From Gonium pectorale (lineage: Eukaryota; Chlorophyta; Chlorophyceae; Chlamydomonadales; Volvocaceae): 27,089 nucleotides of DNA. Within the stretch, counting starts at the first letter, position 1; every line of letters starts with the position of its first letter. The stretch spans positions 506,545 through 533,633 of the forward strand of contig LSYV01000073.1 in NCBI GenBank assembly GCA_001584585.1, given 5' to 3'. Shown here one piece after another: positions 9,201-16,800 of this stretch. Under the pieces are notes generated by a model. The model worked only from the letters and a program-made list of their open reading frames with translations. It was not told the DNA's origin and did no database searches. Both the position numbers and the translations under genes were made by a program.

Positions 9201-12200
9201 TTCTGTCGTGTCTGGTCCCAGCAGTTCCGCCACTGACATGAAGCCGCTGTTTTGAGCTACAACCAGGGGAGTATTGCCTTCCTGAAGCACAGCATAAGGC
9301 CATATTGTAGGGAACATGCTTTAGTGTAGCTATCCAGTGGCCATAGCGTTGGCGCCCATAGCCGTAGATGTTGGGGGCCCTGTCGTCAAAGGCAGTTGTG
9401 TGCCTATGTCCAGTTGGCCATAGATGGAGACACTGTGAAGCGGTGTGGGGCGTTGCTGCTGAGCGCAGGAAGACGAGGGCAGACAAACGGAGGCCGAATG
9501 ATGCCACAGCATTATAATGACTTCACTGACAGGTAGGGGAAGCTTGGAAACTGGCGGAGCCCCGTGAGACCAGACCGGGGATTTAGGTTATGAAGGGTGG
9601 AACGTATATGTGTATGTACTGAAGCGGATGCATGGGCATGGGCAACCGGTTTGACATGACCCGCACCCGCACGCACCCACCCTACGCCTATAAAGGGGTA
9701 GGGGAGCGAGACAGAGGGACACAACCGTGTCAACCCGTCATGAACCCCAGTGCTTGTCCGCAAGCGGGCACCAATGTTCATTTGGAGAAGCCCCGCTTGG
9801 CTTGCGGCGCGTTGAGTCGTGACCGTGCTGGGTCCATGAGTTGACATGGTTGCGAGAGTTGTGAGCGCCAGCAAGGAAGTCACAGACCGGGCGCCTATCT
9901 AGCAGCGGTATGTGCATATCTCACGGTATGATCGTGGCTTTTTTCCGGTGCAGTTGGTGCTTTTTAGGTGGGGGAACTTTTCCACTGCTGACCAGCCAAT
10001 GGACGCGTCGACCATCGTCAAATGCTAACCAACGGTCATGAAATTCTACAAAGGAATACTACTTGTATGAGTCTCCACAAATTGGTTACGCGTGGGATGG
10101 AGTTTGGTGCGGACGGACGGACGGACCCAATCCCAGGGGGCTTCGCCCCCCACCCCAATGCCGCTTCGAGGTGGGGGCTTCGCCCTAAAGCAACAACCAC
10201 GCAAGCAAGGACACGCTCGGTGCGACGATAGAGTGTGCACCTTCTGACAAACTCACCCCATCTGCGGCTTCAAGGGATGCCCCATGCTTCAGCAGCTGCT
10301 TGGCCCCCTCGCGGAAGCCCAGCCGGGCGCAGATGTGCAGCGGCGTGTCCTTGATTGCCTACAATGTTAACAGATGTTATTTGGATGGGTGTATTAGTCA
10401 TGTATGACTTGAATAATAGTAGTCATAGAAGTCATAAAGGACGAATTACTGTTACGGTACAGCTGGCTACAAAATGATGACATTCGCATAAATGGAATAC
10501 GATTGTTCAAAGGAAATAAATTTTCGGCAAAAGCATCATTATGTACGGTATATTGCACGCGTGTCCACACGGACTCATGCCCAACCACAAACGGCACCAA
10601 CCGTTGCTTGTGAGGCGCTGGCCCTATTATCCAGCAGCAGTTTCACCACCTTCAAGCTCCCACCGCACAGCGCCAGGTGCAGCGGAGTCCAGCCGCCCTG
10701 TGAGGGCACAGTCGAAGCAGGTTGCAGAGTCAACGTAAATGGAGTCTGTGTCGGAAAACATGTCCCAGGCGTCAGTGGTATTCTTTACATGACTCATAGA
10801 GAGAGCAGCATCCCATCTACTTGGTTGTACGAAGCTGGTACATGCACACCGAATGGCACAACAACTCATCAATACTTATCGAATCACCGTATATGAACTT
10901 TATGAATCCGACGGACACGCGGGTTTGGTCAGCCGGATTGGGTCTTCACCTTGCCCGCCACATCCACGGGGGTATCTGGCAGCAGCTCCTTCACCCGATC
11001 AAAGTCGCCGTCCAGGCAGGCGAGGTGCAGCGGTTTCCAGTGGCCCTGCATGCGATATACCATATGTTAGCTTGGGAATCTCGCGACTACTTGTGCACTA
11101 CTTGTGCAAACGACAACGGATTTCGCATCTTGATGTGAAAGCGAACAACAAGAAGAGGCATGCACTCTTGGAATGGGGCTCGCTGGCTCCTAGCTTGTGG
11201 TTTCCTCGCTGGTTGCAACAAGTGTAAGGACCCACATCTGCTCGAGCCTCATCTTCCTCTGCCCTCAGCAGCGCCTGCATCACCGCCACATGGCCACCGT
11301 ACGCTGCGAAATGGAGGGGGCTGTAGCCGCCCTGCAGGTTCAGAGCGAGGCAACAACCGGCGGACGCATATGCAGATGCGTGTGTTTCCATATCTTGTTG
11401 TATTGGGTATGATGACTCAAATCCACAGGCCGCACAGTGCTTTTTGGGTCCGCTGGGTACAGCACGCCATCCCAATGATGAACATCACATCATCGAACGG
11501 GCATGAGTTGCCCCTACTGTTTGTCATCCCCGAGCAGTGCACGAGGTCATCATTATAATGTATGTGTACGCCCGATTAAATACGGGCGAGGATTAAGGAG
11601 GTGATCCGTCGGGGCAGCCGAGGCAGCCCCTGGGTACCACCACGATCATCATCCCTACTTGCCCCAACGTTCGTTCGTTGCACACGTCACAGTCCAATGC
11701 ATGCTATCGAATGCATCCAAGATACATATAGCTGAACTCACTCTACCAGAAGGAAGAGGGATATACACATTCATATTCATATTCATACATGTATGCCAAG
11801 GCAAGGAATAGGGGACATACATATTCAAGGCAGCTCCGCGTTAGGTCAGCCACACCCACCTTGTCGGTCGCATCCGTGTCGGCCTTCTTTGCTAGGAGCG
11901 CCTGAATGACCTCCGAGTGGCCGTACTTGGCAGCATCATGCAGCGGAGTGTTGCCGACCTGAACAGACCCGTGTGGCATATCCGTCAGACATACCGCCAG
12001 ACATACCGCCGTACATACAGCACATGTGCGTCCTTGCGTCCGCTGTACCTATGCTGAAAATCAACCGACATTTATGTTATCTTGCCGCCAACTTTATACT
12101 ATCAGCGCTGCAAATGGGTTGTCATCCCTGCCGCAATGTTTGGACGTAATGACCTCACATCGGATCAACACATGTGTACGATAGGTACCTCCAGCTCTGC

Positions 12201-13374
12201 GTTAGGTCAGCCACACCCACATTGTCGGCTGCGTCCTTGTAGGCCCCCGCTCCTAGCAGCGCCTTCACAATCAGCGTGTTGCCCTTCTTGGCCGCCTCGT
12301 GCAGCGGTGTTCTGCCCTGGGGGCAGAATATCACGGCATGGATACAGCGGATATAGCGGACAGCGGATACTGTGCTCCAACACACGGACTGTTCACGTAA
12401 GGCAGTAACCTAGGAGACAGGCAAACTGCATTCGGAGGTAGGTACGGCGGGCCGTGCAGTGTGTACGGGATGATGTGAGTGGCCCCCTCATTTGTGCGCA
12501 CTATGACCATATGTATATGTGTGTGCATTAGAAGGTCATGCCATGTTCTGGGACTGTAAGGAACTATGCCACCACATACGGTCGGTGAACATGTAGTTAG
12601 CAGCAGTACCCACTGTCCTTCGATTTTGTGACCAGACGTACGACGCATACCTTGTTGCATGCTGCAATGGGTGCGCTGTACTGCAGGAGCACGTCGACCG
12701 CCTCTGTGTAGCCCTCCTTGCACGCCAGGTGCAGGGCTGTGCAGCCAGCCTGAGGAAATAATAGTAACAATGTCATTTTTTGTTATGGTATGTGCACATC
12801 AACAGCTAGTTAAGGAACGGGTGCGTTTTGGACTGCATGCGGGCAGGACCCATGCCTCCATCCCTATGCGCCTGCGCAACCCAACAGCACACACACGGGA
12901 AACATCTCAACTGCCACCAAGGACACTTTGTCTGCTCCTGCAGGGCTGTGCAACCAGCCTGTGCGGCTGTACTGGCACATCACCACCCAGCAGCAGCAAC
13001 AACAACCAGACCAGGCACCAGCAACAGCAGAAACAACTGGTAATTTGAGCACCTTGTCGGAGAGGCCCGGCTTGGCACCCGCGCCCAGGAGGAATCGAAC
13101 CAGTTCTATTCGTCTGTACGACACAGCTATCATCAATGGCGCCTGGCCGACCTGCAAGCGGTTGGGGGTGTCGGTGGAAACCCTATCATGGGGCCGATAC
13201 GATGCCCAAAATGAATGCAGTATGTTAGATTGGGTTGTGCATCGGATGCCCTTCCCACAAGCCCACCTCAGGTTTGGGGTTGAGTACTTCTCCAGCATCT
13301 AGGAGCTCCGCCACCACAGGGATGTGCCCATACATACAGGCCGCTGGCATGGGCTTATCCAGTGCCTGCCGCAT
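5187..13374 (-). CDS. Ankyrin-Roc-COR (ROCO family) GTPase
   Basis: A split gene of about 19 exons that joins without phase conflict into about 883 codons. Order: ten ankyrin repeats, then a Roc small-GTPase domain with a P-loop, a COR domain, and a tail ending in TGA at 5187. ROCO proteins are large intracellular GTPases in which COR mediates dimerisation and nucleotide-dependent regulation. N-terminal repeats usually bind partners. No kinase domain is found, unlike LRRK proteins. Exons (high to low): 13267-13374, 13053-13151, 12651-12749, 12221-12316, 11860-11958, 11236-11331, 10950-11045, 10602-10697, 10257-10358, 9180-9281, 8835-9029, 8420-8585, 7750-7928, 7151-7453, 6885-7089, 6383-6588, 6151-6264, 5497-5553, 5187-5420. 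The start is uncertain: ATG at 13374 is simplest, but an acceptor-like CAG would make the first exon another 33-codon repeat. The last two exons are the weakest. Confidence 0.85.
6383..7453 (-). other. COR domain exons of the ROCO gene
   Basis: Exons 7151-7453, 6885-7089 and 6383-6588. The first carries the characteristic COR stretch PDLEDKVVIDLVWLADVLGD. In this family the equivalent segment places a winged-helix-like fold after Roc. The third encodes a KWWGAKYTFEKYLPDALLCR segment resembling the second half of COR, in which an aromatic-rich strand is followed by a Leu-rich helix. Intron phases are 0 before, then 1 between the second and third exons, then 0, all consistent. Confidence 0.82.
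7750..9029 (-). other. Roc GTPase domain exons of the ROCO gene
   Basis: Three exons (8835-9029, 8420-8585, 7750-7928). G1/P-loop reads LVLVGPGGSGKTTL at the start of the domain. G3 reads WDVGGQ, ending exactly at the exon border. G5 reads LSPK. The G4 guanine-specificity motif, usually THxD in ROCO proteins, reads VGTRA plus Trp across the 8420/7928 junction, so the specificity Asp appears missing. The donor used there is a consensus GTGAGT. An alternative donor four bases upstream also gives no Asp. Nucleotide binding is likely from the P-loop, but guanine selectivity may be altered. Confidence 0.85.
8275..8345 (-). pseudogene. Possible degenerate tRNA-like/SINE remnant
   Basis: Within the intron between Roc exons 2 and 3. 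On the minus strand an A-box-like TGGTTGGGCTGG (8331-8342) is followed about 45 bp later by a B-box-like GAGTTCGAATA (near 8278-8290). Between them GGCA...TGCC could form an anticodon-like arm. The T stem does not pair well. It is unrelated in detail to the SINE family elsewhere in the window. It could be an old SINE head, a tRNA pseudogene or chance. Confidence 0.3.
10108..10190. repeat. Nested GC hairpin cluster with GGAC microsatellite
   Basis: In a ROCO intron. A (GGAC) run at about 10111-10126 leads into GGGGGCTTCGCCCCC (6-bp arms, 3-nt loop). A second GGGC-TTC-GCCC hairpin follows at about 10175-10185. The segment between them also pairs (CCCCCACC with GGTGGGGG), so the whole can fold as a cruciform. 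Similar GC-rich palindromes are known to proliferate in volvocine organelle genomes. The link to those is inference. Confidence 0.65.
11831..11859 (-). repeat. Conserved donor-side intron segment, copy b
   Basis: The counterpart of 12192-12220, directly after ankyrin exon 5. Read without splicing, both copies would continue the protein frame as VGVADLT followed by Q or R and then S. Confidence 0.9.
12192..12220 (-). repeat. Conserved donor-side intron segment, copy a
   Basis: The 29 bp immediately downstream of ankyrin exon 4, beginning with the GTGGGTGTGG donor, match 11831-11859 after exon 5 with a single difference. The adjoining exons are far less alike. Confidence 0.9.
12808..12945 (-). 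mobile_element. Diverged SINE fragment in ROCO intron
   Basis: The plus-strand sequence from GTTAAGGAACGGGTGCG onward parallels the 3' two-thirds of the SINE body in antisense (compare 57-190). There are many substitutions, and both the tRNA head and the AT tail are missing. It shares the GGACTGCATGCGGGCA variant with the copy at 16777-17107, in place of GGGCTGCGGGCA in copies 1 and 2. It is old and truncated, with no target duplication. It lies in the intron between ankyrin exons 2 and 3. Confidence 0.8.
12939..12961 (-). repeat. Partial copy of ankyrin exon 3 start in the upstream intron
   Basis: These 23 bp match 12730-12752, the acceptor and first codons of ankyrin exon 3, with one mismatch. 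The match stops where the SINE fragment begins, so it looks like a truncated duplicate exon. Confidence 0.7.
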
Positions 13375-13831
13375 GTTTGGGGAGGAGTTGTCAAGGTGGT
13401 GACTACCGCAGCGTTATTAAAACATGTCCTTTATTGATATCAAGTCTTGCACGGGCACGCGAGTAACCATCATGTTACCTCTTGTAACTTTGAATTTATT
13501 TCAGGCTGAAGACCCAGTGAATTAGAGGCGAGTGTCGCATGCCATTTACTTCGCAGCCACCTGCATGAAAGATACTGTGACATGAAGGGGCCAGGGAAAC
13601 TCCCAGCAGGGCTGCAGGGCTTACCACTGCCGCCATTTCATAGCGATATTGGCATACGATTGCACCAGATTGCTAAATGGGGAGAATACCCATCGCCAAC
13701 AGCCATGTTGCCTCCAAAGAACGGTATCGAGAAACCGGCAAAGGTGCCTAACCATTGGTCCACAGGCTACCTGTCAACGCAGCACAGTTCCTCGAAATCA
13801 AGCGCGCCGAATGAATGAAAACGTGATCACT
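13375..13831. promoter_or_regulatory. Intergenic gap between ABCG stop and ROCO start
   Basis: About 460 bp separate the stop of the upstream transporter gene from the first assigned ROCO exon on the same strand. It must hold the ABCG 3' UTR and probably the ROCO promoter and 5' leader. No TGTAA polyadenylation signal typical of volvocine genes was found on the minus strand here. AATAAA-like words (CCTGAAATAAATTC, ATCAATAAAGG) are present. An upstream ROCO exon cannot be excluded. Confidence 0.35.
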
Positions 13832-16800
13832 TCAACCAACCTTTATCCACAGCTGATGGGTCTGATACCAGAGCAGGGCGTAGGATAAGGCACGGAAGAC
13901 TATGCCAATAATTGCAAGCGCTTTGCATGCCTGTGCAAAGTAGGTGTTGCAGGCGTCAACGCTCAACTGCCAGTAGGACCACGCTGCATCACTGCTCATG
14001 TTGTCACTTCCTACGGGCGATGGGTCGTGTTTTTTTATCGAGATCGTAACAAGCTGTGTTCCCATGTTCCCGCGTGCGTGCATAAAACCCACGATGCCGA
14101 CACTCTTTGCCATACGAGAAATCCACAAAACAGCAGGGTGGGTATACGAATACCAGGTATTAAGTTGAGTAGACATCAACAAAGCGGCGTTTTTACTTCG
14201 TCAGACGTAACGCTTTGCACCTCGATGGATACTCACTAATGTCCGGTTCATTCAACCTTGTGAACAGACTGCAATCGCAGTGAGTGACATGATTCACTCA
14301 CCATCGCGCTTGACTCGGTCGTCCATGTCGCAAATGCCGTACTTTGCGTACATCAGTATGATAGCGTTGGCTGCATCATCGATGTAGTGCTTGCCCTCCT
14401 GCAGCGGTGCATGAGGCGGTCGGTGTGCCTTCACACACCACACTGGGTTCAAGTATTCATGGTGGTCCAGCCCCCCCTCCCCCCCCTTCCTCGTCAGATA
14501 ACCACCCATTGCCCCCATAATGTTACGCCGGGTCGTACACCGAGGCATGTGTTAAGGGGGCAGGCTGTGGTGAGGTCTCTGGTGTCAGAGTCCTGTACAC
14601 CGCCCGACACCGCAGTGTTAAAGGCCCATCTAGGTGGGAGACTTCGATTTAGGTCCCAGCAGGGTTGTCAGATGGGGAAAACCGCCTGCGTTCCAGCTGC
14701 CTTCTTAGGTAGACCATGTCGTTCAGGGCATGTACGGCTTGGTCGTGCAGATCGTAACAGCATTGTTGAGCGTCCCCTTTTGATAGACCCAAGTTGATGA
14801 GAAGTGGTCGCAGGTCCATGCGGATGGTGCTACCGAACCCAAGGCTTATGGCTTCCCTGCCTGTGTAGCGCACATTCCAGCCTGCAGCTTGTAGTTTCGA
14901 GGCCAGCTGGCGGTGCTGCTCAGCTTAATCGTGATGTTTCTCTGCGTGGTTTGTGTCCGCAGTGTATCCTGCTTCAACAATGTGTACCGTGTATCTATTC
15001 CTGTCGGCTAGGCCCTGGTAACCGCGTTGTTGTGTGTCGGAGGACCAGCTCAAGAATGAGGAGCAGGTCCGGGCGCATCTTGCTGCAAACGTTGTCTGGG
15101 GAGTTGGGTAGAAGCCAGTCTGGTAGCCTCGAGTCGGCCACGTAGCCAGGCAAGTTATGTCTGGCCGTGGCGTCTATGATCATGAAGCATCCGCCGTTCT
15201 GGCCCTTGAAAAGGTATCTCGTTATCGTACAGACGACGTTGCTGTGGCGTTTGATGTACATGGCTTGCATATGGGGATGCTGACATCCTCCCAGAATATG
15301 CCCCCCTGAGTTATCCCCGCGGCAGATCGGGCATGGTGCTTTCGCCGTAGCTTGCTCTGGGATGGTCGCGTGTCCCGTGGTTCGTTTCCCACCAATTGTG
15401 CTCCCAAAACGCTGCGCTGCTGGCGTCCGTATGTGCTGGACGTTAGCGCAGTTCAGATACCGTGTATGGGACGCAGTTCGCGAGCTCGGGAGGTATCAGC
15501 CTGCGTCCTTGACTTTGAGCCTCCGTGAGGTGTCGGTCTTGGGCAGGGTTGGTCCACCCTGACTCCTCCTCCGCTCCATGCTCGCGTCGTTGTCCAAAAC
15601 CCGTCAGCAGGTTGTCCCATTCGGGCTGTACCTCAATGCGAGAGCGCTCTTCACTTGTAGGCGTCCAGTCTATCACACGGTGCGCTTCGGCGGTTTGAGG
15701 GTCCACGGCGGTGTATGGTCGCACCTCCCTAGGGTGGTATTGGTGTTTGGTGTACAGGGTGAGGGCCCCTTTAGGGACAACCGTGGGTTCCCATGCGACT
15801 TCGTAGTACGTGCAGTGTGTATCCCCCTGCTCGCTTGTTCGCCGCCCTTTGGGAGAGGGCTGGTCCTCCTTGACGCGCTGCACCACACGGCATCACCTGC
15901 GCTATCTTCTCTTGGTTGCCAAAAAGTGTTTGGATGATACCGAAGCTATCCTGATCGGGAATCTCCGCTGGCCATGGTGCTATACCCTGCATCATCACAA
16001 GGAGATTTGCGGTGTTGCAACGTCTCCCTCCAAGGCGAATCTTCTATGTTGTGTATCCCGCTAATGGGCTTACGTGCCACTTTCTGAATCTCCCGGCGTT
16101 GCCTCTCTTGTAAGGTTAATTCGTGCGTTCGGCGTGGTTGGTGTTAGGGTGGGTACCGTCTTGTCAAGTGTACTGGACGGTTTCCTTACGGAGCGTAGCG
16201 TAGTATATGGAAATCGAGGTTTCCTGCGTTCCACGAGAGTGCACCCACACGGGTGTACGGCTGTTGTGTCTTAAGGGAGGTGTGAAACCGGTGTAGGCTA
16301 TTCTCGCCGATTACAACGTAGCTACGTAGGTGCTTGCTCCGAAGTCCTAGTGGTTTGAAAAGCCTCCGATTTAGGCCTCGGGATAACACCACCCAGGCGT
16401 CCCCCAGGCGTCAAGTGTACCTGGGGGCTCCTCTGCCAACGCCATTGTCATGGAGTCTGCTCCTGTGCACGCTTCGTCCTGGTGAGCTCGGAGATACCTC
16501 TCGATTGCCTTTGGGGCAATCGGGCAGGGTACAGGGTAGTCGCGTGTTGGGCCGGTTAGGCCCCTGAGGTCTGGTAATTCGCGGGACTCAAGTGGGAGAG
16601 GGGAGATGAAGTTGTATCGCTTCGCGGTTGTACAGTTCGAGCTTTCGGTTTGTACGCGCGTGTCGGAGATCGTATTCGTTAGCACCACCAGGCCGTCGGT
16701 GAAGGCTCCGGAGCAGAGTCGGTGGCATCTTTTTCTACTAACTTCAGGCATCCATATCTGTACCCGCGCCCCCCGTGCCAGTTTAGCTGAACTGGTAAAG

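Larger units (their letters stand above)
9180..13374 (-). other. Ankyrin-repeat exon block of the ROCO gene
   Basis: Ten exons, each coding one ankyrin repeat of 32-34 residues with both ends in phase 0. Nine are 96, 99 or 102 nt long and the first is 108 nt from its ATG. The hallmark TPLH or close variants appear in most: GRTPLHEAAKKG (exon 4), VGNTPLHDAAKYG (exon 5), GYSPLHFAAYGGH (exon 6), GHWKPLHLACLDG (exon 7), GGWTPLHLALCGG (exon 8), KDTPLHICARLG (exon 9). The first, second and tenth are divergent (PMPAACMYGH, APLMIAVSYR, TPLVVAQNSG). Donors include weak ones such as GTGCTC and GTTGGT, but frame and phase agree at every junction. This symmetric architecture lets exons be duplicated or skipped without frameshift. 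Confidence 0.88.

Noticed and set aside
11595..11612. AAGGAGGTGATCC, the complement of a bacterial/plastid 16S rRNA 3' end
   Set aside because: Only 13 bases match and the flanks do not resemble rRNA, so an organelle insert is not supported.
14804..16274. Plus-strand frames over the LINE
   Set aside because: They are shadows of the minus-strand linker and endonuclease frames, which carry recognisable motifs.
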